A stretch of DNA of 36,621 bases, taken from contig URVB01000037.1 of NCBI GenBank assembly GCA_900551075.1, positions 1 through 36,621 of the forward strand, read 5' to 3'. The notes under the pieces are model-generated. The model saw only the letters and a list, made by a program, of their open reading frames with translations. It ran no database searches and was not told the DNA's origin. This document shows positions 8,650 to 17,308 of this stretch, one piece after another. Every line of letters begins with the position of its first letter. The first letter of the stretch is position 1. Both the position numbers and the translations under genes were made by a program. This DNA comes from an uncultured Blautia sp. (lineage in GTDB: Bacteria; Bacillota; Clostridia; Lachnospirales; Lachnospiraceae).

Positions 8650-8658
8650 TGATATACT
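8650..8658 (+). promoter_or_regulatory. Possible extended -10 for the flippase/PssA operon
   Basis: TG-A-TATACT matches an extended -10 element in the divergent gap between the ABC operon and the flippase-like gene. The -35 position is poor, so the call is tentative. Confidence 0.35.
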
Positions 8659-8716
8659 GAACATATGAGCAGAGAGCATTGCACAAAATGATCTGCAAAT
8701 TTCAGAAGGGAAACGT

Positions 8717-8734
8717 ATGCAAAAGATAAGATGA
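8717..8734 (+). CDS. Possible five-codon leader ORF (MQKIR)
   Basis: ATG at 8717 has a better ribosome site (AGAAGGGA) than the main gene. It reads five codons and stops in TGA, which overlaps the main ATG at 8731 as ATGA. This would couple translation of the membrane protein to the mini-ORF. It may simply be chance. Confidence 0.3.
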   Translation: MQKIR

Positions 8735-9783
8735 CAGCAGGCAGAAAAAAGGCATTACTTAATTTTTTATTCTTGGTTTTGGTTTTCAGTTTGACCGTGT
8801 ATCTGGTATTCCGGGGAGAAGACCTGGGAGAAATTATAGAAACCGTAAAAAGTGCAAACAGTTGGTATCTGATTCTCAGCATCATCTGTGTCATATTGTT
8901 TATTATTGGGGAATCGGTGATTATTTTTTATATGATGAGGACTCTGGGCGTCAAAGTGCGTATGACACACTGTGCGCTGTATTCCTTTGTGGGATTTTTC
9001 TTTAGCTGCATCACGCCTTCTGCAACAGGCGGGCAGCCGATGCAGATTTACTATATGAAAAAGGATAAGCTGGATATTCCGGTCTCTACGCTGGTGCTGA
9101 TGATCGTCACGATTACCTATAAGGCCGTACTGGTCTTTATCGGAGTACTCATTTGTCTGTTTGGAAGAGGATTTTTGGAGCCATACCTGGGAGATTACAT
9201 GTGGGTATTTTATCTTGGGCTTGGCTTAAATATTTTTTGTGTGACGTTGATGCTGGTCCTGGTATTTGCTCCGGGGCTGGCGAAATGGATCATGGTAAAA
9301 AGCCTGGGACTGTTTGAGCATTTCCGGCTTCTGAAGCGAAAGCCCAACCGTCTGGAAAAGTTAGAGCGTTCTATGGATCAGTACCACGAGACGGCTGCTT
9401 TTTGGGCGAGCCATAAAAGAATCATTCTGAATGTATTTTTGATTACGCTGATGCAGAGGATGATTTTGTTTACAGTGACCTATTGGGTATATTGCTCTTT
9501 GGGACTGAAAGGTCATGGAATTGCAACAATCACTGTCCTGCAGTCTGTGATATCCGTATCTGTGGATATGCTGCCCCTGCCGGGCGGAATGGGAATCAGC
9601 GAAACCTTGTATTTGCTGATGTTTGGGGCTGTATTTGGAGAAGCGCGGCTTCTTCCGTCTATGCTGTTAAGCCGCGGAATTGCCTATTACGGACAGCTTT
9701 TGATCAGTGCATCGATGACCTGTGCGGCGCATTTAGTCATAGGGAGAACAGCAGAAGAGGAAAGGGAGAATATTTCATGTTAG
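8731..9783 (+). CDS. Flippase-like integral membrane protein (LPG synthase TM-domain family)
   Basis: Polytopic membrane protein of the lysylphosphatidylglycerol-synthase transmembrane family (AglD/MprF N-terminal type, UPF0104). Most of the 350 residues are hydrophobic, with about eight membrane segments. Typical landmarks are SFVGFFFSCITPSATGGQP and the later LPLPGGMGISE motif. It lacks the soluble aminoacyl-transferase domain of MprF, so it cannot make lysyl-PG and is more likely to move a lipid or lipid-linked substrate. Its last 7 bases overlap pssA, and psd follows, so a link to aminophospholipid handling is a reasonable inference. The start at 8731 has only a weak ribosome site of its own. 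Confidence 0.8.
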   Translation: MTAGRKKALLNFLFLVLVFSLTVYLVFRGEDLGEIIETVKSANSWYLILSIICVILFIIGESVIIFYMMRTLGVKVRMTHCALYSFVGFFFSCITPSATGGQPMQIYYMKKDKLDIPVSTLVLMIVTITYKAVLVFIGVLICLFGRGFLEPYLGDYMWVFYLGLGLNIFCVTLMLVLVFAPGLAKWIMVKSLGLFEHFRLLKRKPNRLEKLERSMDQYHETAAFWASHKRIILNVFLITLMQRMILFTVTYWVYCSLGLKGHGIATITVLQSVISVSVDMLPLPGGMGISETLYLLMFGAVFGEARLLPSMLLSRGIAYYGQLLISASMTCAAHLVIGRTAEEERENISC

Positions 9784-10394
9784 GTTATTATGATTATACA
9801 GTTGTTTTAACATACATAAGCCTGATCATTTCCATTTGGGGAATGACACAGGCTTTGGAGGGGGAGTTCAAAATTGCAATTTTCTGTCTGGCTTTGTCCG
9901 GACTCTGTGATATGTTTGATGGCAAAATCGCCAGAACGAAGAAGGACCGGACAGAAGATGAGAAGAGATTCGGCATACAGATCGATTCCCTTTGCGACGT
10001 TGTCTGTTTTGGCGTGTTTCCCATTGTGATCTGTTACTGTATGGGTATGAGAAGCCGGGTCAGTGTATTCATCCTGGCGTTATATGGAGTTGCATCCGTT
10101 ATCCGGCTGGGGTATTTTAATGTTATGGAAGAAAAACGCCAGGATATAACAGAAGACGTCCGGAAAGAATATCAGGGACTTCCCATTACTTCCATGGCAA
10201 TTGTGCTTCCGTTTGTATATTTGTTAAAAAGAGGGTTAGGGCTGCGTTTTTTGTTTATCCTTCATGCGGCAGTGATTGTGGTAGGTGTTTTGTTTATCAG
10301 TGATATTAAGGTTAAGAAGCCGCAGAATCCGGTGCTCATCATTTTGGTGGCTATGGTGGCTCTGGCACTTGCGAAGATGTTTCATTTAGTGTAA
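9777..10394 (+). CDS. pssA: CDP-diacylglycerol-serine O-phosphatidyltransferase
   Basis: Membrane enzyme that joins CDP-diacylglycerol and L-serine to give phosphatidylserine and CMP. The CDP-alcohol phosphotransferase motif is at about residues 42-74: CDMFDGKIAR, a spacer, then FGIQIDSLCD, with the conserved aspartates in place. About six hydrophobic segments are seen. The ATG at 9777, after AAAGGGAGAA, gives 205 residues, close to Gram-positive PssA; a much longer upstream extension in the same frame merely reads through the flippase gene. Psd, the next enzyme of the pathway, is encoded 126 bases downstream, which supports serine rather than glycerol phosphate as acceptor. Confidence 0.88.
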   Translation: MLGYYDYTVVLTYISLIISIWGMTQALEGEFKIAIFCLALSGLCDMFDGKIARTKKDRTEDEKRFGIQIDSLCDVVCFGVFPIVICYCMGMRSRVSVFILALYGVASVIRLGYFNVMEEKRQDITEDVRKEYQGLPITSMAIVLPFVYLLKRGLGLRFLFILHAAVIVVGVLFISDIKVKKPQNPVLIILVAMVALALAKMFHLV

Positions 10395-10412
10395 AATAGG
10401 ACAAAAACAGGA

Positions 10413-10445
10413 AATTGGTAACTGCTCTCAGAGTAGTTACCGATT
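10413..10445 (+). other. Hairpin between pssA and psd
   Basis: GGTAACT at 10417-10423 pairs with AGTTACC at 10435-10441, with CTC/GAG inside and AAT/ATT outside. No T run follows, so it is more likely an RNA-processing or attenuating structure than a strong terminator. Confidence 0.5.
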
Positions 10446-10520
10446 GCTGTTTATAGAATAAAATAGTTGCTGTTTCGGCTGTGAACCGCAAAATAAAATA
10501 ACAAACAGGATGTGGGATGT

Positions 10521-11414
10521 ATGAAATACATTGACAGAAAAGGGAATATGACAATTGAGGAAAATGGTCAGGATAAGCTTCTGCGTCATTTATATTCTGA
10601 CCGGGGCGGAAAATTGTGCCTGAGGATACTGGTGCGTCCTTTTGTTTCGAAGCTGGCAGGAATTTTCCTGAATTCCGGGCTTTCTGCAGGAATGATTCCG
10701 GGATTTGTGCAGAGAAACGGAATTGCACCTGCTGATTATGAGGAAGCTGTCTATCATTCTTATAATGATTTTTTTACCAGAAAAATAAGACCGGAGCTTC
10801 GTCCGGTCGCGAAAGGCGGTCAGACTCTGGTCAGCCCCTGTGACGGGAAGGTGACTGTCTTAAGGATTGGGCGCGATTCCAGATTTTATATCAAGGATAC
10901 GGAATACACCATAGAGCAGCTCCTGAAAAGCAAGAGCCTTGCAACCCGCTATAGGGGCGGGTATGCGGTGATTCTGCGCCTGACCGTAGACGATTATCAT
11001 CATTACTGCTATCCTGCAGAGGGGGTAAAGTCTGCCAATGTGCATCTTCCGGGGAAATTCCATACGGTGAATCCGGCGGCCAATGACGTATTTCCTGTTT
11101 ATGCAGAAAATACACGGGAGTACACGCTGCTTCAGACTGCTCGGTTCGGGACGCTTCTTATGATGGAAGTGGGGGCTATGCTGGTTGGCAAAATCAGCAA
11201 TCTTCATAAAGGCCCCCGCAAGGTGGAGAAGGGGGAAGAAAAAGGCTGGTTTGAATTCGGCGGTTCTACGGTCGTATTGTTGATTCAGCCGGGAAAGGTC
11301 CGCCTGGATTATGACCTTATAGAAAACTCCGAAAACGGATACGAGACGATTGTCAGAATGGGAGAACGAATCGGTGAACAGAAATTATCAAAAAGAACTG
11401 GAAAAGATCATTAA
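10521..11414 (+). CDS. psd: Phosphatidylserine decarboxylase proenzyme
   Basis: Converts phosphatidylserine to phosphatidylethanolamine at the membrane. It is a pyruvoyl enzyme made by self-cleavage. The C-terminal FEFGGSTVVLL places the cleavage between G248 and S249 (the family's LGST is GGST here); S249 would become the pyruvoyl group of the alpha chain. Likely catalytic partners are D108 in SPCDGK and H160 in VDDYHHYCYP. The 297-residue length is that of the clostridial form. The ATG at 10521 is used with AGGA about 10 bases upstream; a GTG at 10512 is an alternative. It forms a PE synthesis pair with pssA and overlaps queH. Confidence 0.93.
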   Translation: MKYIDRKGNMTIEENGQDKLLRHLYSDRGGKLCLRILVRPFVSKLAGIFLNSGLSAGMIPGFVQRNGIAPADYEEAVYHSYNDFFTRKIRPELRPVAKGGQTLVSPCDGKVTVLRIGRDSRFYIKDTEYTIEQLLKSKSLATRYRGGYAVILRLTVDDYHHYCYPAEGVKSANVHLPGKFHTVNPAANDVFPVYAENTREYTLLQTARFGTLLMMEVGAMLVGKISNLHKGPRKVEKGEEKGWFEFGGSTVVLLIQPGKVRLDYDLIENSENGYETIVRMGERIGEQKLSKRTGKDH

Positions 11415-11985
11415 AAAAGAAGGGGAGACCGGAAGAGTTCCAAGACTTTTTCTCCATAGCTGCTGTGCGCCCTGCAGCAGTTATGTGCTGGAATATCTTT
11501 CCCGGTATTTTGAAATTACGGTCTTTTTTTATAATCCCAATATTTCTCCGAAGGAGGAGTATGAAAAACGTGTGAGAGAAATGCGGCGAATGATTTCGGA
11601 AATGAGCTTCGTACATCCGGTTACTTTTAAAGAGGGTGTGTATCGTCCCGGGGATTTCTATGCTATGGCGAAGGGGCTTGAGGATGCTCCGGAAGGCGGA
11701 GAACGATGCTTTGGATGCTATCGCCTTCGCATGGAGGAAACGGCACGTCTGGCAAAGGAAGGCGGATATGATTATTTTACCACGACTCTTTCCATAAGCC
11801 CGCTGAAGGACGCGGGGAAAATCAACGAGATTGGAGAGAAACTGGCTGAGACCTGTCAGGTACCGCATCTTCCTTCTGATTTTAAGAAAAAGAACGGGTA
11901 TAAGCGTTCCGTTGAATTGTCTGCCGAATACGGCTTATATCGTCAGAATTACTGCGGCTGCGTTTTTTCAAAACGAAACGAATAA
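11374..11985 (+). CDS. queH: Epoxyqueuosine reductase QueH
   Basis: Non-cobalamin epoxyqueuosine reductase (DUF208), which performs the last step of queuosine synthesis in tRNA. Its cysteine motifs are all present: HSCCAPCSS near the N-terminus, RCFGCYRLRM in the middle and YCGCVFS at the end; these bind a [4Fe-4S] cluster and adjoining metal. NPNISPKEEYEKR is also a family segment. A GTG start at 11374 fits a GGGAG site and gives 203 residues; a TTG at 11350 is the alternative. The gene starts inside the last 41 bases of psd, so they share a transcript although the functions are unrelated. No other queuosine gene is visible. Confidence 0.9.
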   Translation: MNRNYQKELEKIIKKEGETGRVPRLFLHSCCAPCSSYVLEYLSRYFEITVFFYNPNISPKEEYEKRVREMRRMISEMSFVHPVTFKEGVYRPGDFYAMAKGLEDAPEGGERCFGCYRLRMEETARLAKEGGYDYFTTTLSISPLKDAGKINEIGEKLAETCQVPHLPSDFKKKNGYKRSVELSAEYGLYRQNYCGCVFSKRNE

Positions 11986-11990
11986 AGTCT

Positions 11991-12018
11991 TTGCATTTCA
12001 AAAAAAATATGATACACT
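11991..12018 (+). promoter_or_regulatory. Promoter for argH
   Basis: TTGCAT, a 16-base A-rich spacer and TACACT lie 80 bases before the argH start, right after queH ends. Confidence 0.6.
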
Positions 12019-12097
12019 ATCACACGAAAGTTTTTAGGTATTTCCTGAAAACAGTGGAAAATATTCTTAAAAATATCTGAGAAACGAGGGAATTGTC

Positions 12098-13477
12098 ATG
12101 GCACAGCTTTGGGGAGGGCGTTTCACAAAGGAAACCGACAAATTGGTATATAATTTTAATGCTTCTATTTCCTTTGATAAAAAATTTTATGCACAGGATA
12201 TCAGAGGCAGCAAGGCACACGTTACCATGCTTGCGAAACAGGGAATCCTGACGGAGGAGGAGAAAGAGCAGATCATCTGCGGACTGGAAGGAATCCTGAA
12301 GGATGTAGAGGATGGAAGACTGGAAATCACATCAGAATATGAAGATATCCACAGTTTTGTGGAGGCGAATCTGATTGACCGGATCGGAGACGCGGGAAAA
12401 AAGCTTCATACGGGAAGGAGCCGCAATGATCAGGTGGCTCTGGATATGAAGCTGTATATAAGGGATGAAATCGACGCAATTGACCGGGAAGTAAAGCATC
12501 TGCTTCTGGCTCTGCAGAAGATCATGGAAGAGAACGTACATACCTGCATGCCGGGCTTTACGCATCTTCAAAAGGCACAGCCGGTTACGCTTGCTCACCA
12601 TATCGGAGCGTATTTTGAGATGTTCTGCAGAGACAGGGGACGCCTCCGGGATATCAGGAAGAGAATGAATACCTGTCCGCTGGGAGCAGGAGCTCTGGCA
12701 GGAACGACCTATCCCCTGGACCGTGGGTATACGGCAGAGCTGCTTGGATTTGACGCGCCTACGAAAAACAGTATGGATTCTGTATCCGACAGGGATTATG
12801 TGATCGAGCTTTTGTCTGCAATGTCTACGATCATGATGCACCTGAGCCGTTTTTCTGAGGAGATCATTCTCTGGAATTCCAATGAATACCGTTTTGTGGA
12901 GATCGACGACGCTTACAGTACAGGAAGCAGTATTATGCCTCAGAAAAAAAATCCGGATATTGCGGAGCTGGTCCGCGGCAAAACAGGACGTGTTTACGGT
13001 GCGCTGACTTCAATTTTGACCACAATGAAAGGAATTCCCCTGGCATATAATAAGGATATGCAGGAGGATAAAGAGCTGACCTTTGATGCGATTGATACGG
13101 TGAAGGGCTGTCTGGCTCTGTTTACAGGTATGGTATCCACTATGCAGTTTCACAAAGCAAACATGGAATCCAGTGCAAAGAACGGGTTTACGAATGCAAC
13201 AGACGCGGCAGATTATCTGGTAAATCATGGAGTGCCGTTTCGGGATGCACATGGAATTGTCGGACAGTTAGTGCTGACCTGCATTGAAAAGGGGATTTCC
13301 CTGGATGAATTGTCTCTGGAAGAATACCGGGCAATCAGTCCGGTGTTCGGGGAAGATATTTATGAGGCGATCAGTATGCGTACCTGTGTGGAAAAACGTA
13401 TTACTTATGGAGCTCCGGGTGCAGACGTAATGGTACAGGTCATTGCCGAAAATAAAGAATACCTGGAAAATAATTAA
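12098..13477 (+). CDS. argH: Argininosuccinate lyase
   Basis: Cleaves argininosuccinate to arginine and fumarate, the last step of arginine synthesis; a cytoplasmic homotetramer. The fumarase/aspartase signature GSSIMPQKKNPD is present, as are the family's N-terminal LWGGRFTKETD and the TGRSRNDQ segment. The 459-residue length is normal and complete. A GAGGG site precedes the ATG. It stands alone with its own promoter; argG is not in the window. No terminator was seen before the asd promoter. Confidence 0.97.
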   Translation: MAQLWGGRFTKETDKLVYNFNASISFDKKFYAQDIRGSKAHVTMLAKQGILTEEEKEQIICGLEGILKDVEDGRLEITSEYEDIHSFVEANLIDRIGDAGKKLHTGRSRNDQVALDMKLYIRDEIDAIDREVKHLLLALQKIMEENVHTCMPGFTHLQKAQPVTLAHHIGAYFEMFCRDRGRLRDIRKRMNTCPLGAGALAGTTYPLDRGYTAELLGFDAPTKNSMDSVSDRDYVIELLSAMSTIMMHLSRFSEEIILWNSNEYRFVEIDDAYSTGSSIMPQKKNPDIAELVRGKTGRVYGALTSILTTMKGIPLAYNKDMQEDKELTFDAIDTVKGCLALFTGMVSTMQFHKANMESSAKNGFTNATDAADYLVNHGVPFRDAHGIVGQLVLTCIEKGISLDELSLEEYRAISPVFGEDIYEAISMRTCVEKRITYGAPGADVMVQVIAENKEYLENN

Positions 13478-13485
13478 AAAAGTGC

Positions 13486-13512
13486 TTGCATTTTTAGAAA
13501 AAGTGTTATAGT
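13486..13512 (+). promoter_or_regulatory. Promoter for asd
   Basis: TTGCAT and TATAGT are 15 bases apart; shifting the -10 to TAGTAT gives 17. The element begins 8 bases after argH and resembles the argH promoter (TTGCATTT followed by an A-rich run). Confidence 0.5.
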
Positions 13513-13582
13513 ATTTACAAGAAAGACAAATGTATGTCATGCAAAGACATATAATAGTGGTAAAGTGAGGAGAGCGATTGTT

Positions 13583-14668
13583 ATGAGTGAAAAACTGAGA
13601 GTAGGTATTTTAGGAGCTACAGGTATGGTAGGACAGAGATTTATTTCTCTTCTGGAGAATCATCCGTGGTTTGAGGTGGTAACCCTGGCAGCAAGTGCAA
13701 GAAGTGCGGGAAAAACCTATGAAGAGGCAGTAGGAGCGAGATGGAAAATGGATACTCCGATGCCGGAAGCAGTCAAAAAGATCGTTGTTATGAACGTAAA
13801 TGAAGTGGAAAAGGTTGCTGCAACAGTAGATTTCGTATTTTCCGCAGTAGATATGTCCAAAGAAGAAATCAAGGCAATCGAGGAGGAATACGCAAAAACC
13901 GAGACACCGGTGGTATCCAACAACAGTGCGCACAGATGGACACCGGACGTACCGATGGTGGTACCGGAAATCAATCCGGAGCATTTTGATGTAATTGAAT
14001 TCCAGAAAAAACGTCTGGGAACGACGCGTGGTTTTATTGCAGTAAAACCGAACTGCTCTATCCAGAGCTATGCTCCGGTGCTGACCGCATGGAAAGAATT
14101 TGAGCCGTATGAAGTAGTGGCAACTACTTACCAGGCAATTTCCGGTGCGGGCAAGACCTTTAAGGATTGGCCGGAGATGGAACACAACATCATTCCGTAT
14201 ATCGGCGGAGAGGAAGAAAAGAGTGAAAAAGAGCCGCTGAGACTGTGGGGCAGGCTGGAAGACGGTGTGATTGTTCCGGCAGCAGAGCCTGTGATCACCT
14301 GCCAGTGTATCCGTGTTCCTGTATTGAATGGACATACGGCAGCCGTATTTGTAAAATTCCGCAAAAAGCCGACGAAGGAGCAGCTTGTAAATGCATTGAG
14401 AGAATTCAAAGGTGTTCCGCAGGAGCTGGAGCTTCCAAGTGCGCCGAAGCAGTTCATCCGGTACTTAGAGGAAGACAATCGTCCGCAGGTTACTGAGGAT
14501 GTGGACTACGAGAGAGGCATGGGAGTATCTGTCGGGCGTCTCCGTGAGGATACGGTATATGATTTCAAATTTGTGGGCCTGTCCCATAATACCGTAAGAG
14601 GTGCCGCAGGAGGTGCTGTCCTTTGTGCGGAAACTCTGAAGGCAAAGGGTTATATTGAAAAGAAATAA
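13583..14668 (+). CDS. asd: Aspartate-semialdehyde dehydrogenase
   Basis: NADP-dependent reduction of aspartyl phosphate to aspartate semialdehyde, feeding lysine, diaminopimelate, threonine and methionine synthesis. The nucleotide-binding GATGMVGQRF is at residues 11-20, and the catalytic cysteine is C158 in VKPNCSIQ. The wording NCSIQ and the overall sequence fit the archaeal/fungal-type Asd branch rather than the E. coli type. The ATG at 13583 follows GAGGAGAG and gives 361 residues; an in-frame GTG at 13565 lies in the ribosome site. It is a single-gene unit ended by a strong terminator. Confidence 0.95.
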   Translation: MSEKLRVGILGATGMVGQRFISLLENHPWFEVVTLAASARSAGKTYEEAVGARWKMDTPMPEAVKKIVVMNVNEVEKVAATVDFVFSAVDMSKEEIKAIEEEYAKTETPVVSNNSAHRWTPDVPMVVPEINPEHFDVIEFQKKRLGTTRGFIAVKPNCSIQSYAPVLTAWKEFEPYEVVATTYQAISGAGKTFKDWPEMEHNIIPYIGGEEEKSEKEPLRLWGRLEDGVIVPAAEPVITCQCIRVPVLNGHTAAVFVKFRKKPTKEQLVNALREFKGVPQELELPSAPKQFIRYLEEDNRPQVTEDVDYERGMGVSVGRLREDTVYDFKFVGLSHNTVRGAAGGAVLCAETLKAKGYIEKK

Positions 14669-14674
14669 CAGGAG

Positions 14675-14708
14675 CTGCCGAAAAGATCTGATTCTTTTCG
14701 GCAGTTTT
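14675..14708 (+). terminator. Rho-independent terminator after asd
   Basis: An 11-base perfect stem, CTGCCGAAAAG/CTTTTCGGCAG, has an 8-base loop and is followed by TTTTG. It separates asd from the formate block. Confidence 0.9.
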
Positions 14709-14762
14709 GCGTGTGGGATTTTCGGCAGTCCTTGGCCTATCCGGCAAATGAGCCTGTTTAGC

Positions 14763-14791
14763 TATACAATTGCGCAGGATTGTTATATAAT
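14763..14791 (+). promoter_or_regulatory. Promoter for mobA-moeA-mobB
   Basis: TATACA, a 17-base spacer and a perfect TATAAT end 48 bases before the mobA start. Confidence 0.6.
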
Positions 14792-14839
14792 GGAAAATCA
14801 TAGGGCAGTCCGAATGCTTCAGAAAGGGGAATAAGAGTC

Positions 14840-15448
14840 ATGGACAGAACGGAATTGTATTCTCTTTTGCTTTTAGCCGGAGGAAAGAGCAGCCGTATGG
14901 GGGCAGATAAGGCCGGGCTTTTTTTTCATGGGCAGACTTTTTTGCAGATGGCGATGAATAAGGCCGCAAAGCTTGGTATCCATAAGCTTTTTTTATCCGG
15001 ATACAGAGGAGCGGAAGAAGGCGGAAAAGTGATCCGGGATATTTACCGGAATAGAGGCCCTCTGGGAGGAATTCATGCATGTATGAAGGAGATGGATACG
15101 CCTTACTGTCTGGTACTTCCGGTAGATGTGCCGCAGCTTCCGCTGTGGGTGCTGGAAAAACTGTTAAGGCAGCATTGTGACTGTATATCGCGGGCAAAAG
15201 AAAAAATTCCGTTGATTCTTGTGCATGGAGTGCGGGAGGAACCGTTGATTGGGGTTTATCCTACGGATATGGTGTCTTTGATTGAAGAGGAAATCCGGGA
15301 GCATTCCGCTTCGGTTTTAAAGGTTCTGAATAAAAGCGGATATGAGTGCTGTACAGTGGAGCTATTGCCGTGGGAGGCGGAGAATATCAATACCCCCGAG
15401 GCATATGAGGCACTTTTGGAGCACGATATGGAGAAAAGAGGTAGATAA
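14840..15448 (+). CDS. mobA: Molybdenum cofactor guanylyltransferase
   Basis: Transfers GMP from GTP to molybdopterin, giving the bis-MGD form used by formate dehydrogenases. The nucleotide-binding LLAGGKSSRMGADKAGL is at residues 12-28, and a PVDVPQLP segment follows in the middle. Length (202 residues) is normal. The start follows AGGGGAATAAGAGTC. It is the first gene of a tight three-gene unit with moeA (2 bases away) and mobB, placed directly before the Sec-type formate dehydrogenase that needs its product. Confidence 0.93.
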   Translation: MDRTELYSLLLLAGGKSSRMGADKAGLFFHGQTFLQMAMNKAAKLGIHKLFLSGYRGAEEGGKVIRDIYRNRGPLGGIHACMKEMDTPYCLVLPVDVPQLPLWVLEKLLRQHCDCISRAKEKIPLILVHGVREEPLIGVYPTDMVSLIEEEIREHSASVLKVLNKSGYECCTVELLPWEAENINTPEAYEALLEHDMEKRGR

Positions 15449-15450
15449 TT

Positions 15451-16662
15451 ATGCTGGAGGGAGTTACGCTTGAGCAGGCAGTGGAATGTATTTGCCAAAG
15501 GGTACATAAATATGAAAAAATCCGAAAAATCGCGGTAAGCGAGGCAGGGGGATGTTGTCTGGCGGAGGATATTTATGCAGGGATGGATAATCCTCCTTTT
15601 TCCCGCGCTCCGGTAGATGGATATGCGGTGAGGTCGGCAGATCTTAAGGGAGCTTCTGCTCGGGTTCCTGTAAAATTGAAGGTAAAGGGCTGCATTTATG
15701 CGGGATGCGATGGGCAAGCGAGTGCAATTGGTCCCGGAGAGGCAATGCAGATTATGACAGGAGCGCCGTTCCCGAAAGGAAGCGATACGGCTGTCAAACA
15801 GGAGGATACCGATTACGGAGAGGACGTCGTATGCATTTACAAACAGCAGCAGCCGTTTGATAATTATTGCTTTCAGGGCGAGGATTATAAAAAAGGGACG
15901 CTTCTTTTACAAAAGGGCTCCCGTCTTACTTTTGCGGAACAGGGAATTCTTGCAGGCCTTGGGTATACGGAGGTGCCTGTGTATTGTAAACCGGTTATCC
16001 GGATTTTTACACCGGGAGATGAATTGTGTTCGCCCGGACAGCAGCTTCTGCCCGGAAAGATTTATAATTCGAATGGAATGATGGTTTCTGCGCGGGTAAG
16101 AGAGCTTGGCTTTGTTCCTGCGGAGGTCTCTCATGTCCCGGACAGGGAAGAGGAGCTTGCCGGAATTCTCTGCAAAGCTTGTGAGGATGCGGATATCATT
16201 CTTACGACCGGAGGCGTATCCGTAGGAAAAAAAGATATTCTGCACGGAGCATTGGAAATTCTGGGAGCTGAAAAGATTTTCTGGAAGGTGCTTTTACAGC
16301 CCGGGACGCCTACGATTTTTTCGGTATATAAAAATACATGGATTCTGTCCTTATCCGGAAATCCTTTTGGAGCAATGGCGAATCTGGAACTTCTGCTTCG
16401 GCCCATGCTGGAAAAAATGACAGGAGATGCCAGGTACTCTATGGATACGAGGGAAGGGGTATTTAAGGGCATATTTCCCAAAAAGAGTAAGAGGCGGAGA
16501 TTTGTGCGGGCAATTTACCGGAATGGGGAGGTTACTCTTCCGCAGGGGATTTTTTCCTCCGGGGCCATGAGAACGCTGAGCGGGTGTAACTGCCTGCTGG
16601 AAATTCCGCCGGGGTCCAAAGGGTTGCAGGAAGGGGATCAGGTTAAAGTATGGATGTTGTAA
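15451..16662 (+). CDS. moeA: Molybdopterin molybdenumtransferase
   Basis: Inserts molybdate into adenylated molybdopterin. Recognisable segments are PPFSRAPVDGYAVRS near residues 50-64 and the MoCF-type TTGGVSVGKKD in the C-terminal half, together with the LSGNPFGAMA loop. The 403-residue length is normal. A GAGGT site precedes the ATG. Its 3' end overlaps mobB by 13 bases. A tungsten role cannot be excluded from sequence, because formate dehydrogenases of anaerobes use either metal. Confidence 0.93.
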   Translation: MLEGVTLEQAVECICQRVHKYEKIRKIAVSEAGGCCLAEDIYAGMDNPPFSRAPVDGYAVRSADLKGASARVPVKLKVKGCIYAGCDGQASAIGPGEAMQIMTGAPFPKGSDTAVKQEDTDYGEDVVCIYKQQQPFDNYCFQGEDYKKGTLLLQKGSRLTFAEQGILAGLGYTEVPVYCKPVIRIFTPGDELCSPGQQLLPGKIYNSNGMMVSARVRELGFVPAEVSHVPDREEELAGILCKACEDADIILTTGGVSVGKKDILHGALEILGAEKIFWKVLLQPGTPTIFSVYKNTWILSLSGNPFGAMANLELLLRPMLEKMTGDARYSMDTREGVFKGIFPKKSKRRRFVRAIYRNGEVTLPQGIFSSGAMRTLSGCNCLLEIPPGSKGLQEGDQVKVWML

Positions 16663-17174
16663 AAAGGCCTTATGTGGCAGCAGTCAGCGGAGTAAAAAAT
16701 TCCGGCAAAACCACTTTTCTGGAAAAGCTGATTCCTGTGTTGACTGCCAGAGGATATCAGGTGGCAGTTATCAAGCATGATGGACATGAGTTTGAGGCTG
16801 ACGTGGAAGGAAGAGATACTTTTCGTTTAAAAGAAGCAGGGGCGTATGGCTGCGGCATTTTTTCCGGCAGCCGCTTTATGGTTGTAAAGGATGATGCGGG
16901 AATAGATGAAAGGAAAATGCTGGACCTGTTTCCGGAGGCAGATGTGATTTTGCTTGAGGGAATGAAAAACTCTTCCTATCCTAAATTTGAAATTGTGCGG
17001 CGTGGGGTTTCAACGGGAATGGTCTGTGCTAAGGAGACGCTGCTGGGGCTGGTAACGGATACGGGGCTTTGCCTGGAGAATGTCCCGGTGTTGGCTCTGG
17101 AAGATGTGCAGGCCTGTGCAGATATTCTGGAAGAAAATATGAATAGATGCTGTTGGAATGAGGAAATTTTGTGA
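16650..17174 (+). CDS. mobB: Molybdopterin-guanine dinucleotide biosynthesis GTPase MobB
   Basis: Small GTP-binding accessory protein to MobA. The P-loop GVKNSGKTTF is at about residues 15-24, followed by VAVIKHDGHEFEAD and the RDTFRLKEAGA segment typical of MobB. The 174-residue length is normal. It overlaps moeA by 13 bases, so translation is probably coupled. The next gene, fdhF, is 134 bases away and has its own possible promoter. Confidence 0.92.
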   Translation: MDVVKRPYVAAVSGVKNSGKTTFLEKLIPVLTARGYQVAVIKHDGHEFEADVEGRDTFRLKEAGAYGCGIFSGSRFMVVKDDAGIDERKMLDLFPEADVILLEGMKNSSYPKFEIVRRGVSTGMVCAKETLLGLVTDTGLCLENVPVLALEDVQACADILEENMNRCCWNEEIL

Positions 17175-17230
17175 CAGAGATGCAGGATTTCATTTTCGAG
17201 GCCCATTATAGAGGTAATATCAGCTTTCAG

Positions 17231-17259
17231 TTGAAGCAGCAGAGCTTTCATGGTAAAAT
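17231..17259 (+). promoter_or_regulatory. Possible promoter for the HDCR operon
   Basis: TTGAAG, a 17-base spacer and TAAAAT end 49 bases before the fdhF start. Read-through from mobB is also possible since no terminator is seen. Confidence 0.45.
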
Positions 17260-17308
17260 ATTGTCAGGATGTTTACAGGTTAGACAAAATAAATCAGGAG
17301 GGAAACTT

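Noticed and set aside
8599..8730. Thiamine riboswitch in the ABC transporter leader
   Set aside because: I found no TPP-type conserved blocks in the short leader, so thiamine specificity was not claimed.
9483..9776. Extension of pssA about 98 codons upstream
   Set aside because: It reads the flippase gene in another frame; the ATG at 9777 has a ribosome site and gives the normal PssA length.
13513..13582. Lysine riboswitch before asd
   Set aside because: Only about 70 bases lie between the -10 and the start, far shorter than the L-box.
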